From Dethiobacter alkaliphilus AHT 1 (GTDB lineage: Bacteria; Bacillota; Dethiobacteria; Dethiobacterales; Dethiobacteraceae): a DNA stretch of 64,000 nucleotides. Both the position numbers and the translations under genes were made by a program. A model generated the notes under the pieces. That model made no database searches, was not told where the DNA came from, and saw only the letters and a program-made list of their open reading frames with translations. The DNA is taken from NCBI RefSeq assembly GCF_000174415.1, contig NZ_ACJM01000013.1, positions 32,503-96,502 on the forward strand, in the 5' to 3' direction. Shown in pieces: positions 55,684 to 64,000 of this stretch. Each line of letters begins with the position of its first letter. Positions within the stretch are counted from its first letter, which is position 1.

Positions 55684-56901
55684 ATGCGCTTAATAATACA
55701 AAAATTCGGCGGCTCCTCACTGAGTAGCAAGGAATTACGGGAAAAAGCCATTGAACATATTTTAGCTGCCAAAGCAGAGGGGTACACTCCGGTGGTGGTG
55801 GTCTCCGCCATGGGCCGAAAAGGGGACCCCTATGCCACCGATACTTTACTGGAATTTATCAGGGAGATTGCACCCTCTTTTCCTCTCCGCGAGACGGATC
55901 TTGTTCTCTCCTGCGGGGAGTTGATCTCGGCGGCGGTGCTGGCAGCACAGGTGGGGGCCCACGGAGTAAAGGCGTTGGCCCTAAGCGGTGCTCAGGCGGG
56001 AATCGTCACCGACGGAGTTTTTGGCCAGGCGGAAATTATCCGCATTAAAAAAGAAAAAATCCTGCGCCTGGCACAAGACGGTCATGTTCCTATCGTGGCC
56101 GGTTTCCAGGGAAGTAGTGAAGAAGGGGAAATTAACACCCTGGGACGCGGGGGCTCTGACACCACAGCGGTTGCCCTGGGAGCCGCCATGGAAGCAGAAG
56201 TGGTGGAAATCTACTCAGATGTGGACTGCATCATGACCGCCGATCCCCGGATAGTTCCCGAGGCAAAACCCATTGGTAACATCGGCTATCAGGAAGTGCT
56301 GCAGATGGCCCGGGAAGGCGCTAAGGTTATCCATCCCCGGGCGGTAGATATTGCCTTGCAGTATAACCTGCCTCTTAGGCTGAAAAAAACCGGTTCATAT
56401 GACAGCGGAACACTGGTGACCCACAAAAAGCCTCAGTTGGATAAGTCTTTTATTTCCCGTGAAAAGGTGGTAAATGGTATTACCCATGTCACCGGTCTGG
56501 CCCAGGCAAGAGTTCTGGCCCCCCAAGCCTCCGGTGAAGAAATAGAAACCATGCTGCAAGAGCTGTCAGATGCGGGAATCAGTATTGATCTGATTAACCT
56601 TTCTCCGCAGGAGAAGGCGTTTACCGTGCCCGCCGCCGCTGCGGAGCAAACCAAAAGTATTATAGCTTCTTTGGGGTATGAAGCCATCGTTAATGCCGGA
56701 TACGCTAAAGTATCTGTGGTGGGCGCCGGCATGAGGGGGATTCCCGGGGTTATGGCCCGGGTAGTAAGCGCTATGAACAAGGCACAGACCGATATTTTGC
56801 AGACTGCCGACTCGCACCTTAATATTTCCTGCCTGATTCCGGAGAACCGGGTGGCTGCCGCCGTTAAGGCGCTCCATTTGGAATTTAATTTAAACGAATA
56901 A
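55684..56901 (+). CDS. dapG: Aspartate kinase (DapG type)
   Basis: First enzyme of the aspartate pathway, 405 aa. IIQKFGGSSL, GRGGSDTTAVALGAAM and DVDCIMTADPRIV mark the kinase domain; two C-terminal ACT domains (about 265-400) provide allosteric control. In Bacillus DapG follows spoVFB and asd; here asd is missing between dpaB and dapG. Serves lysine, diaminopimelate and dipicolinate synthesis. Confidence 0.94.
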   Translation: MRLIIQKFGGSSLSSKELREKAIEHILAAKAEGYTPVVVVSAMGRKGDPYATDTLLEFIREIAPSFPLRETDLVLSCGELISAAVLAAQVGAHGVKALALSGAQAGIVTDGVFGQAEIIRIKKEKILRLAQDGHVPIVAGFQGSSEEGEINTLGRGGSDTTAVALGAAMEAEVVEIYSDVDCIMTADPRIVPEAKPIGNIGYQEVLQMAREGAKVIHPRAVDIALQYNLPLRLKKTGSYDSGTLVTHKKPQLDKSFISREKVVNGITHVTGLAQARVLAPQASGEEIETMLQELSDAGISIDLINLSPQEKAFTVPAAAAEQTKSIIASLGYEAIVNAGYAKVSVVGAGMRGIPGVMARVVSAMNKAQTDILQTADSHLNISCLIPENRVAAAVKALHLEFNLNE

Positions 56902-56907
56902 CTTTGA

Positions 56908-56936
56908 TTGAAAAAATAGACTCCGTTTGCTATAAT
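56908..56936 (+). promoter_or_regulatory. Sigma-A promoter of dapA
   Basis: TTGAAA (56908-56913), 17-nt spacer, TATAAT (56931-56936). Predicted start about 56943, only 12 nt before the ribosome site. Confidence 0.75.
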
Positions 56937-56968
56937 ATCTTTATGGCATTTTACGGGAGGTGAACCTT

Positions 56969-57856
56969 ATTTTAACCGCGCCCTTTGGAGAACTGGTTAC
57001 AGCTATGGTTACTCCGTTTAAGGAAAACGGAGAAGTAAATTATGAAAAAGCAGCAGAATTGGCAAGACATCTGGTTGAAAACGGCTCTGATGCCCTGGTA
57101 GTGGCAGGAACAACCGGTGAATCCCCCACCCTTACACAGGAGGAAAAACTGGAGCTCTACCGTACTGTGGTATCGGCTGTTAAAGGTAAAGCAAAAGTTG
57201 TGGCCGGGACCGGTTCCAACAATACCGCACAGGCGGTAAAGCTGACACGGTTGGCTGCTGAATGCGGTGTGGATGGCGTCATGTTGGTGGTCCCTTATTA
57301 TAATAAACCTTCCCAGGAAGGTATTTATCAGCATTTTGCCACCATTATAGCAGAGACCGAACTGCCGGTAATGCTCTATAATGTTCCGGGCAGAACGGTA
57401 GTTAATATGTCGGCAGAAACTACTTTACGACTGGCTGAATTACCCAATGTGGTAGCCATCAAGGAAGCCAGCGGAGACTTGGAACAAATGGCTCTCATCC
57501 GCAAAAAAGCCCCGCAGGATTTTGCCGTTTATTCCGGTGACGACTGTATGACGCTGCCGGTTTTGGCGGTGGGCGGCTCTGGTGTTGTCTCGGTGGCAGC
57601 CCATGTGGCCGGCAAAGACATGAAGAAAATGATTTCAGCCTATCATGCAGGAGACACTGCCACTGCGCTGCAATTACATTTACGTTTATTGCCGCTTTTT
57701 AATGTGATGTTTATCAGTCCAAATCCCTGCCCGGTGAAAGGCGCCCTTAACCTGCTTGGTCATAACCTTGGCCCGGTGCGTTTGCCTTTGGTGGAGCTGA
57801 CCGACAGTGAGCGTAAGGAAATTGATAACGTCCTGACGGGACTTGGATATCTTTAA
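56969..57856 (+). CDS. dapA: 4-hydroxy-tetrahydrodipicolinate synthase (probable ATT start)
   Basis: Condenses aspartate semialdehyde with pyruvate; about 295 aa. TAMVTPF, GTTGESPTLT, the tyrosine-containing PYYNKPSQEG, YNVPGRT and the Schiff-base lysine in AIKEASGD are all present. The ribosome site GGGAGGTGA (56955-56963) overlaps the only conventional start, GTG 56960. The codon at correct distance is ATT 56969, a known but rare start, and it gives the family's N-terminal length. GTG 56960 is the fallback. The gene has its own sigma-A promoter, so it can be expressed during growth apart from dpaAB. Confidence 0.93.
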   Translation: MLTAPFGELVTAMVTPFKENGEVNYEKAAELARHLVENGSDALVVAGTTGESPTLTQEEKLELYRTVVSAVKGKAKVVAGTGSNNTAQAVKLTRLAAECGVDGVMLVVPYYNKPSQEGIYQHFATIIAETELPVMLYNVPGRTVVNMSAETTLRLAELPNVVAIKEASGDLEQMALIRKKAPQDFAVYSGDDCMTLPVLAVGGSGVVSVAAHVAGKDMKKMISAYHAGDTATALQLHLRLLPLFNVMFISPNPCPVKGALNLLGHNLGPVRLPLVELTDSERKEIDNVLTGLGYL

Positions 57857-57863
57857 TTTATCT

Positions 57864-57888
57864 AAAACCGTGCGCTGCACGGTTTTTT
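57864..57888 (+). terminator. Terminator after dapA
   Basis: Perfect 10-bp stem AAAACCGTGC / GCACGGTTTT, 3-nt loop, T run. Confidence 0.9.
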
Positions 57889-57908
57889 ATTGCTAATAAT
57901 GCGCAAAC

Positions 57909-57938
57909 TTGCAACTGAACCCATATTTTTAGTATAAT
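57909..57938 (+). promoter_or_regulatory. Sigma-A promoter of rnj
   Basis: TTGCAA (57909-57914), 18-nt spacer, TATAAT (57933-57938). Confidence 0.75.
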
Positions 57939-57987
57939 GACTTTTAGTGATATTTGGACGCATACACAGAAAAAGGAGGTGAGCTTA

Positions 57988-59697
57988 GTGGCAAATACTA
58001 ATACTTACGCTAAAAGAAGAGCCAGAGTAAAACAGGCTCCAAGCACGGGAAAAGTGCAGATTATTCCCATTGGCGGCATCGGCGAGATTGGCAAAAACAT
58101 GTATGCCATCCGCTACGAAAATGAAATCCTGGTTATAGACTCCGGACTCGCTTTCCCCGGGGATGAAATGCTGGGCATCGATGTGGTAATACCGGATATT
58201 ACCTATCTGGTGGAGAACAAAGATAAAATTAAGGGTATTGTGCTGACCCATGGTCATGAGGATCATATCGGCGGACTGCCCTACACCCTGCCGCAGCTGG
58301 ATGTGCCCGTATACGGGACCAAGCTGACCCTGGGTCTGGTGGAGCGAAAGCTGCGCGAGCATCATATTCTTGGTGACTGTACCCTGAATGTGGTTCGTCC
58401 CGAGGATAAGCTGCAGCTGGGTGTCTTTAAGGTGGAATTTTTCCGCACCAATCACAGTATCCCCGACTCGGTGGGCATTGCGGTAAAAACCCCGGTGGGC
58501 ACCATTGTTCATACCGGTGACTTTAAGTTTGACCAGACACCGGTTAATGATAAACCCACCGATTACCACCGCCTGTCCAAGCTGGGGGAAAAGGGTGTGC
58601 TGGCCATGTCCGACAGCACCAATGCGGAAAGACCCGGCTATACCTTGTCGGAAAAAGAGGTTGGCGCTTCCATAATGGAAATTTTCCGCACCGCCAAGCA
58701 GCGGATTATTCTGGCCACTTTCGCATCAAATATTCATCGCATTCAACAGGTAATTGATGCGGCATGCCACTATAACCGTAAAGTAGCGGTGGTGGGAAGA
58801 TCAATGGTCAATGTTGTCCAGGTAGCTCAGGAGTTGGGTTATCTGAAGGTTTGTAACGGAACCTTGGTGGAGGTGGACGAGCTGCGTTCTATGCCGCCAA
58901 ATAAAGCGGTGATTATCACCACCGGCAGCCAGGGTGAGCCCATGTCTGCTCTGACCAGAATAGCCAAGGCTGAGCACCGTAAAGTGGAAATTATTCCTGG
59001 CGATACAGTGGTGATTGCGGCCACGCCCATTCCCGGTAATGAAAAATTGGTTTCCCGCACCATCGACAATCTGTTTGCACGTGGTGCCAATGTAATTTAT
59101 GAGCGAGTTTCAGGTGTTCATGTATCCGGTCATGCTTCACAGGAAGAGTTGAAGCTGATGCTGAATATGCTGCGTCCTAAATACCTGATTCCTGTTCACG
59201 GTGAACACCGCCACCTTATTCATCATGCCAAAGTTGCTGAAAAAGTCGGTATCAAACCGGACAATGTATTTATCGCCGAAAACGGCCAGATTCTGGAGTT
59301 TACCCAAAAGTCCGGCAGAGTGGCAGGTTCGGTTACATCGGGCCGGATACTGGTAGACGGACTTGGCGTGGGTGATGTGGGCAGTATCGTCCTCAGAGAC
59401 AGGAAACTGCTTTCCGAAGACGGTATTCTTATTGTGGCGCTTACAGTAAACAAAGAAACATCCCAGGTCGTTTCCGGACCGGAAATATATTCCCGCGGAT
59501 TTGTTTATGTGCGTGAATCGGAGACTTTGATGGAAGAAGCACGGGAACACGTGACAAAAACCCTGAACAAGGCCGTTAACGGCAAAAAGACCGACTGGTC
59601 GGTGGTGAAAAATCAGGTCAAAGATTCCCTGTCCCGGTTTGTCTGGGAAAAAATGCATCGCCGCCCCATGATTTTACCGGTTGTCATGGAAATATAA
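57988..59697 (+). CDS. rnj: Ribonuclease J
   Basis: Metallo-beta-lactamase/beta-CASP ribonuclease of 569 aa with 5'-3' exo- and endonuclease activity in mRNA decay. Zinc motif LTHGHEDHIGGL, HTGDFKFDQTP, and the beta-CASP VSGHASQEEL with VHGEHRHL. A basic N-terminal extension (about 20 residues) precedes the core. GTG 57988 follows AAAGGAGGTG; the frame from 57937 begins in the promoter. Its position after dapA is that of rnjB (ymfA) in Bacillus; whether it is J1 or J2 cannot be told if it is the only copy. Confidence 0.95.
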   Translation: MANTNTYAKRRARVKQAPSTGKVQIIPIGGIGEIGKNMYAIRYENEILVIDSGLAFPGDEMLGIDVVIPDITYLVENKDKIKGIVLTHGHEDHIGGLPYTLPQLDVPVYGTKLTLGLVERKLREHHILGDCTLNVVRPEDKLQLGVFKVEFFRTNHSIPDSVGIAVKTPVGTIVHTGDFKFDQTPVNDKPTDYHRLSKLGEKGVLAMSDSTNAERPGYTLSEKEVGASIMEIFRTAKQRIILATFASNIHRIQQVIDAACHYNRKVAVVGRSMVNVVQVAQELGYLKVCNGTLVEVDELRSMPPNKAVIITTGSQGEPMSALTRIAKAEHRKVEIIPGDTVVIAATPIPGNEKLVSRTIDNLFARGANVIYERVSGVHVSGHASQEELKLMLNMLRPKYLIPVHGEHRHLIHHAKVAEKVGIKPDNVFIAENGQILEFTQKSGRVAGSVTSGRILVDGLGVGDVGSIVLRDRKLLSEDGILIVALTVNKETSQVVSGPEIYSRGFVYVRESETLMEEAREHVTKTLNKAVNGKKTDWSVVKNQVKDSLSRFVWEKMHRRPMILPVVMEI

Positions 59698-59764
59698 CGA
59701 AGTATAACCTGCGGTCTGGATGGGATACTAGATACAGAGAAATGACTTTTGAGGAAGTGATATC

Positions 59765-60532
59765 TTGACGGAGTATTCCCATCGCAGACAACGTACACCT
59801 CAGACCAAACGGTCGCGACCGGCCCCGGAAACGCAGGAACCGGTCAAAGAAAAAGAACAGCAGCAAGGCACATTGCAAAATATTCAGCAATTGGGCCAGA
59901 CAAATGTTCCCCAGCAGCAGGAAAGCAGTATTCACAGCATCCCCATCATCGGTCAGATAGAAGGCCATATTACCCTGGCTCCCCAAAACAAAACCACCAA
60001 GTACGAGCATGTAATACCCCAACTGGTGGCCATCGAGCAGAACCCCAAAATTGAAGGGTTGCTCATCATCCTCAATACTGTGGGCGGTGATGTGGAGGCG
60101 GGTTTGGCCATTGCCGAGATGGTGGATACACTTTCCAAGCCCACTGTATCACTGGTATTGGGAGGCGGCCATAGTATCGGTGTGCCCATTGCAGTCAGTG
60201 CGGATTATTCGTTTATCACCGAAACCGCCACCATGACTGTGCACCCCATCCGGTTAAGCGGCCTGGTCATCGGTGTGCCCCAAACCTACGAATATCTGGA
60301 CAAGATGCAGGACAGAGTAATAAAGTTTGTCACAAAGCATTCCCGCGTGACGGAAGATAAGTTCCGGCATCTGATGTTTTGCACCGACCAGCTGGCCCGC
60401 GACATCGGTACGGTCATGGTAGGCCCCGATGCAGTAAAAGACGGCCTTATAGATGAAGTGGGTGGTTTGGCTCAGGCGGTGCAGAAGCTCCAGGAGCTTA
60501 TTGATGCGCGCGGAGGCGGGGTGGTGCACTAA
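59765..60532 (+). CDS. tepA: Translocation-enhancing protein TepA (ClpP-like serine protease)
   Basis: ClpP/crotonase-fold protein of 255 aa. A Gln/Lys-rich disordered N-terminus (about 60 residues) precedes the domain with [20 protein letters not shown] and the serine in [12 protein letters not shown]; a histidine follows in [10 protein letters not shown]. In Bacillus TepA acts on signal peptides or aids secretion in spore-formers. TTG 59765 after GAGGAAGTG. Overlap-free, directly before the ylzJ-like gene. Confidence 0.93.
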   Translation: MTEYSHRRQRTPQTKRSRPAPETQEPVKEKEQQQGTLQNIQQLGQTNVPQQQESSIHSIPIIGQIEGHITLAPQNKTTKYEHVIPQLVAIEQNPKIEGLLIILNTVGGDVEAGLAIAEMVDTLSKPTVSLVLGGGHSIGVPIAVSADYSFITETATMTVHPIRLSGLVIGVPQTYEYLDKMQDRVIKFVTKHSRVTEDKFRHLMFCTDQLARDIGTVMVGPDAVKDGLIDEVGGLAQAVQKLQELIDARGGGVVH

Positions 60533-60751
60533 ATGCTCTACACCATAATGCCCCTGGAAGTGGTAATGGAGGGCAGCGATTCATATCAGCCCAAGTACTC
60601 AGAAATCCCCTGGAAAAACGGGGGAACCCTGATGGTGGAGGAAACAGGTCAAAATCAGGCTAAAGTTGTGCGCCTGATATCCTCAAACCCTGCCGACTAC
60701 CTGGATCCTGCTGTCCAACCAGGCTGTATAATTGAATACAAACCAATATAA
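60533..60751 (+). CDS. ylzJ: YlzJ-like protein
   Basis: Small protein of 72 aa starting MLYTIMPLEVVMEG, then VVRLISSNPADYLDP, matching the YlzJ family that follows tepA and precedes spoIIIE in Bacillus. The ATG comes directly after the tepA stop (TAAATG). Function unknown. Confidence 0.85.
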   Translation: MLYTIMPLEVVMEGSDSYQPKYSEIPWKNGGTLMVEETGQNQAKVVRLISSNPADYLDPAVQPGCIIEYKPI

Positions 60752-60780
60752 AAGAACCAGGCAAATTGCCTGGTTCTTTG
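60751..60780. terminator. Terminator after the ylzJ-like gene
   Basis: Perfect 12-bp stem AAAGAACCAGGC / GCCTGGTTCTTT, 5-nt loop; symmetric, so it may also end the convergent transporter transcript. Confidence 0.85.
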
Positions 60781-60785
60781 CAGTA

Positions 60786-61475
60786 TCATCTTGTTGTCAT
60801 ATTGGCCCCGGTAGCAGTCGGTGTATTTTTTTTGCGGATCAAATGAACCGCCAGGTAGACAAGGGGTGTGTCTAAGAGAGCGATGGCCACTTTTAGAATG
60901 TATTGGCCTAAAATCATGGGCAACAACGGAGTGGCGGTGCCGGCAAAAGCCAGGGTAATAAACAGGGCAGTGTCCAACAGCTGAGAAACACCGGTGGAAA
61001 GATTATTGCGCAGCCAGAGGTGTCGCCCGCCTGTTTTTCTTTTCCAGAACTGAAAGGCCCACACGTCATGGTGCTGGCTGATCAGGTAGGCGGCCAGGCT
61101 GGCCACGGTGATGCGCAGGTTCCCTCCCAGGACCGTCACGAACTCCGCCTGACCTTCCCAGAAGGGAGCGGCGGGCATGGCGATGGCGCCCCGGACTAAA
61201 AGTGCCGCCAACACGGAAACGAAAAAACCCACATTGACCACAAAACGGGTCCGCTCTTTTCCCCAAACTTCAGACATGGTGTCGGTGGCCAAGAATGTAA
61301 GGGAATAGCCAAGCACTGCGGCGGGGGCTACGATATTGCCCACCATAATAATTTTTGCGGCGATTATGTTGCTGATAACCAGCAGGGTTACAAAGCAGCA
61401 ACTAATCAAGAGGAAAAGTTTGTCATCAGATGAAAACCCGCTATGGTTGCCCTGCATTTGCGGTGTGCTATTCAT
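60786..61475 (-). CDS. Queuosine precursor transporter (VUT/YhhQ family)
   Basis: Membrane protein of 229 aa with about six helices, family PF02592 (YhhQ/QPTR). LATDTMSEVWGKERTR and the SQHHDVWAFQFWKRKTGGRH-like loop are family motifs. E. coli YhhQ imports preQ0/preQ1; pairing with queF supports that role here. ATG 61475 follows GGCGGTGAG and overlaps the queF stop by 8 nt; the frame from 61526 is inside queF. Confidence 0.88.
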   Translation of the reverse strand: MNSTPQMQGNHSGFSSDDKLFLLISCCFVTLLVISNIIAAKIIMVGNIVAPAAVLGYSLTFLATDTMSEVWGKERTRFVVNVGFFVSVLAALLVRGAIAMPAAPFWEGQAEFVTVLGGNLRITVASLAAYLISQHHDVWAFQFWKRKTGGRHLWLRNNLSTGVSQLLDTALFITLAFAGTATPLLPMILGQYILKVAIALLDTPLVYLAVHLIRKKNTPTATGANMTTR

Positions 61476-61860
61476 TGTTTTTCTCACCGCCTGCGGTGGC
61501 ACTGGCGGTAATGGTAATGCCGCCACGGGGTTTTTGGATTACCGTCACTTTACAGAAGAAAGGTTTACAGGCTGCATGGACATCATTGGCAATTTGCGCC
61601 GCCAGCCCTTCACAGAAAACCCCTTCCTGCCGGAAACTCCAAAAATATAGTTTCAGGCTTTTGCTTTCAATACAGTATCGGTCCGGTTCATACTCGATGA
61701 TAACCGTCTCCCAGTCTGGTTGGCCTGTGACAGGGCACAGACTGGTAACCTCATCACTTTCCAGCACCACCCGGTCCACGCCGGCCGGTTTTTCAAAGAC
61801 CTCCAGCTTACGGCGCGGTTCGGGCACATTCTTGCCGAGAACCTCAAATTCATTATGCAA
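61468..61860 (-). CDS. queF: NADPH-dependent 7-cyano-7-deazaguanine reductase
   Basis: Short (unimodular) QueF of about 130 aa that reduces preQ0 to preQ1 for queuosine in tRNA. The catalytic cysteine is in TSLCPVTGQPDW, and ESKSLKLYFWSFR is the NADPH-binding motif. The frame is open from ATG 61908, but TTG 61860 lies 7 nt after AAAGGAGG while ATG 61908 has GAGG only 3 nt away, so TTG is preferred. Cotranscribed with the transporter. Confidence 0.9.
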   Translation of the reverse strand: MHNEFEVLGKNVPEPRRKLEVFEKPAGVDRVVLESDEVTSLCPVTGQPDWETVIIEYEPDRYCIESKSLKLYFWSFRQEGVFCEGLAAQIANDVHAACKPFFCKVTVIQKPRGGITITASATAGGEKNNE

Positions 61861-61972
61861 AGCATTAACCTCCTTTGTTTTGGTAAGGCGGGTAGCCGCG
61901 ACCGCCATCTTCCTCTAATGTATCAGTTTATCAGGGAACGCCCACAGACGCAATAGCGCCGGTGCAAAATCT

Positions 61973-62001
61973 GTATTAATTTGCGGCGGCAGATAATACA
62001 A
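61973..62001 (-). promoter_or_regulatory. Possible promoter of queF-transporter
   Basis: Minus strand TTGTAT (62001-61996), 17-nt spacer, TAATAC (61978-61973). No preQ1 riboswitch was recognised in the leader. Confidence 0.4.
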
Positions 62002-62072
62002 GAAAAAAAAGGAAATCATAGTAGTGATGTGCAATAATATTCTGCTAGAAAGAGACTGAGATGGGGGAAGAC

Positions 62073-63005
62073 ATGAAGTTAAAACAAATGATAACCATAT
62101 TGTTAGTACTGCTTTTTCTGACAGGTTGCAATGATCTGTTTTCCTTCAACACCATAGGCGCCATAGAGCAGGTCTCTGCCGCCTATAACAGCCTTTTTCC
62201 CGGAGAAGGGAAGGTAAGGGTACTCTATACTGAAGCTTACCGCGGCGGAATGCTGGTATTGGCTCAGCACGAAACGGCGGCCGACAGCAGAAATCTCCAC
62301 CTTTTTCTGGTGGATAAAGAGGGAGTTTTGCTGATTGCCGGTGGAAAGGCAGCTGAGCCGGATAATATAGCCGTCAGCCAGGTGCGGCATGAAAATGACA
62401 CCATTGTCTTTGGCCAGATAGATTCTGTTCTGCAGGGAGATGAGGACCCGGCTCTGCCGGTGCAGGTGGTCATGACCCTGAAGAACTGGAAAATTATCGA
62501 AGAAGAGATAGATGTGGTTAATGAACAGGGTTTTATTATTGTTTTAAGAAACAGAGCCAGTGCTCAAAAATTCAGCCTGCTTGACGCTGAAGGGACAATA
62601 CTTGTGGGTCTGGACGGTATGGCCGAAAACATGATTTACAATACAGAGTTTACTGCTGTGGAGGATATTCCCAAACCCGTCCCCCTGGAGATTGCAAATA
62701 TTAAGGAAGTACAGGTAGAATCCCCTGGCATGGCCGAGGTTTTGATCCTGGATGACACCGCCGATTTTAAGGATTTGGCAGAAACCTTTAATGAACATTT
62801 TAGCCAATTGGAAAAGAAGGAAGCTGTGACCGTATCTGCACAGGCCGTTACCGTATACTTAAGTGATAAAAGCGAAGTGATTCTGCAGGTAGCAGAGGAT
62901 GAAACGGTCACCGTCATATATCGGGATAAGGAGCAGATAAACGCTTTCGCTCTGGATTCTGAGAAACTGGCGGAAATTATAGCTGATTTACAGTCAGGGG
63001 ATTAA
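62073..63005 (+). CDS. Lipoprotein of unknown function
   Basis: Exported lipoprotein of 310 aa: basic start, hydrophobic segment, lipobox (LTGC). The mature part is beta-rich with alternating strands (VRVLYTEAYRGGMLVLAQHE, IVFGQIDSVLQGDEDP) like a repeated beta-meander, and a C-terminal unit resembling a small alpha/beta domain. No family recognised. ATG 62073 is 5 nt after GGGGGAAG; ATG 62061 is within that site. Single gene with a terminator. Confidence 0.75.
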   Translation: MKLKQMITILLVLLFLTGCNDLFSFNTIGAIEQVSAAYNSLFPGEGKVRVLYTEAYRGGMLVLAQHETAADSRNLHLFLVDKEGVLLIAGGKAAEPDNIAVSQVRHENDTIVFGQIDSVLQGDEDPALPVQVVMTLKNWKIIEEEIDVVNEQGFIIVLRNRASAQKFSLLDAEGTILVGLDGMAENMIYNTEFTAVEDIPKPVPLEIANIKEVQVESPGMAEVLILDDTADFKDLAETFNEHFSQLEKKEAVTVSAQAVTVYLSDKSEVILQVAEDETVTVIYRDKEQINAFALDSEKLAEIIADLQSGD

Positions 63006-63030
63006 GACGGACAATGTTGTTCGTCTTTTT
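63004..63030 (+). terminator. Terminator after the lipoprotein gene
   Basis: Stem AAGACGGAC / GTTCGTCTT (one G-T pair), 6-nt loop, T run; includes the stop codon region. Confidence 0.8.
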
Positions 63031-63098
63031 GTTTTCCGCCTCTTTTTTCCAGCAATTAATTTCTTTACAGGAGCATAGGATTTCACGTAGGTGATATC

Positions 63099-64000
63099 AT
63101 GTTAATTCTGCTATTGGCAGTGGGTCTGTTTTTGTTCCTGGGTGGTCTGCGGCTTATGTCTTCCGGCCTGGAAAATCTGTGCGGATCTTCCTTTGCTGCC
63201 GGTGTACAACACTTCACCGGCAATCGCTTCAGTGCTTTTCTGTGCGGTCTGATATTTTCTGGCCTGACACAAAGCAGTTCCCTGGTCACCGTTGTACTGG
63301 TAGGAGTGGTTAATGCGGGAATAATCGGCCTGCGCCCGGCCATTGCCGTGATGATTGGAGCCAACGTGGGGACCACGGTGACCGGTCAGATGATATCATT
63401 TGACCTGTATGAATATGCTCTGTACTTTGCTGTGGCAGGGGCGATATTAATTGTGGCCGGCCGGCAGCGGCACCGGCAGGTGGGCCGGGCTCTATTGGGG
63501 CTTGGCGTGCTGTTGTTTGGCTTGGAAAATATGGGCGGGGCCCTTGCACCCCTGGCGGAAAGCAAGTTTGCACAGAATTTGCTAAGTTCCGCTGCTGTGT
63601 ACCCCCTTACCGGCATTTTTGCCGGAGCTGCCCTCACCGCTTTGATTCAAAGCTCCAGTGCCGTTGTGGCCATGGCCATTTCGCTGGCCAAGGAAGGGGT
63701 ATTATCCCTGGCTGCCGGTGCCGCGGTTATTGTGGGTGCGGATGTGGGGACTTGTGTTACCACGCTGCTGGCCGGTTTGGGTACCGGCATTGCAGCCCGG
63801 CGGACTGCTTTTGCCCACTTGTTTTTTAACCTGTGCAGTGTTTTATTGGTCTTGCCGTTCTTTTCATTGTTTATCCGCCTGGCGGCAGCCAGCTCCGATG
63901 CGCTGCCCCGTCAGCTGGCCAACGCCCATACCCTGTATAATCTGGGAGGAGCCATTTTACTATTGCTTTTTTTGGGTCCGTTTCAGGCATTGGTGGAGAG
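63099..64000 (+). CDS. Na/Pi cotransporter II-related protein, N-terminal part (3' truncated by window edge)
   Basis: Open to the window end (300 codons). The translation starts MLILLLAVGLFLFLGGLRLM and contains the two inverted-repeat signatures of the NptA/PF02690 family, LTQSSSLVTVVLVG and LIQSSSAVVAMAIS, each followed by GANVGTTVT or GADVGTCVT. About eight membrane segments are visible. Relatives carry out sodium-phosphate symport; many also have a cytoplasmic PhoU domain, which would lie beyond the window. ATG 63099 follows AGGTGAT. Confidence 0.88.
   Translation, partial: MLILLLAVGLFLFLGGLRLMSSGLENLCGSSFAAGVQHFTGNRFSAFLCGLIFSGLTQSSSLVTVVLVGVVNAGIIGLRPAIAVMIGANVGTTVTGQMISFDLYEYALYFAVAGAILIVAGRQRHRQVGRALLGLGVLLFGLENMGGALAPLAESKFAQNLLSSAAVYPLTGIFAGAALTALIQSSSAVVAMAISLAKEGVLSLAAGAAVIVGADVGTCVTTLLAGLGTGIAARRTAFAHLFFNLCSVLLVLPFFSLFIRLAAASSDALPRQLANAHTLYNLGGAILLLLFLGPFQALVE

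Noticed and set aside
57985..58569. 194-codon frame antisense to rnj
   Set aside because: Shadow frame inside a conserved gene.

Overview
The window is a stretch of chromosome from a spore-forming Firmicute of the Clostridia type. Spore genes (alpha/beta SASP, dipicolinate synthase dpaAB, Spo0E-like, YlmC/YmxH, TepA, YlzJ, PdaB-like deacetylases) and the order topA-trmFO-xerC-hslVU-codY, rpsB-tsf-pyrH-frr-uppS-cdsA-dxr-rseP-ispG, rimP-nusA-ylxR-ylxQ-infB-ylxP-rbfA-nrnA-truB-ribF-rpsO-pnp and dpaAB-dapG-dapA-rnj-tepA follow the Bacillus/Clostridia plan. Glycine betaine import and a probable glutamate 2,3-aminomutase (beta-glutamate is an osmolyte) suggest salt or alkaline stress. A Dethiobacter-like haloalkaliphilic anaerobe would fit, but this is inference; no rRNA or tRNA gene is present to confirm it.

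Layout. 1-1350: end of mutM, then ytaF. 1359-4600: opuA-type glycine betaine transporter (minus strand) behind a sigma-A promoter and a ~320-nt untranslated leader. 4700-6740: acetoacetyl-CoA synthetase behind a textbook sigma-54 promoter. 6870-12150: five-gene peptide-type ABC transporter. 12240-17000: NAD-type isocitrate dehydrogenase, a SASP with a duplicated segment, two paralogous small proteins, a deacetylase lipoprotein and the aminomutase. 17200-25600: dprA, topA, trmFO, xerC, hslV, hslU, codY. 26300-35340: translation, UMP kinase, undecaprenyl/phospholipid and MEP isoprenoid genes, interrupted by a small protein and a ferredoxin. 35350-46200: the nusA-infB-pnp block. 46200-49430: palindrome, small beta-sandwich-like protein and an NMT1-type ABC transporter. 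49550-53400: sporulation and cell-wall genes (two deacetylase-fold proteins, VanW, dUTPase, Spo0E-like, YmxH). 53470-60750: stress protein, dipicolinate/lysine branch, RNase J, TepA, YlzJ. 60786-64000: queuosine salvage/synthesis pair, an orphan lipoprotein and the start of a Na/Pi-type transporter that runs off the end.

Functionally most of the window is core genome. The accessory signals are non-coding: the opuA leader, the sigma-54 promoter with an upstream palindrome, a dispersed two-hairpin repeat (17.0, 27.3 and 54.0 kb), a long palindrome after pnp, and several unusual translation starts. I saw no phage, intact insertion sequence, CRISPR array or defence island. Translation starts were re-chosen wherever a Shine-Dalgarno sequence pointed to a start other than the longest reading frame.
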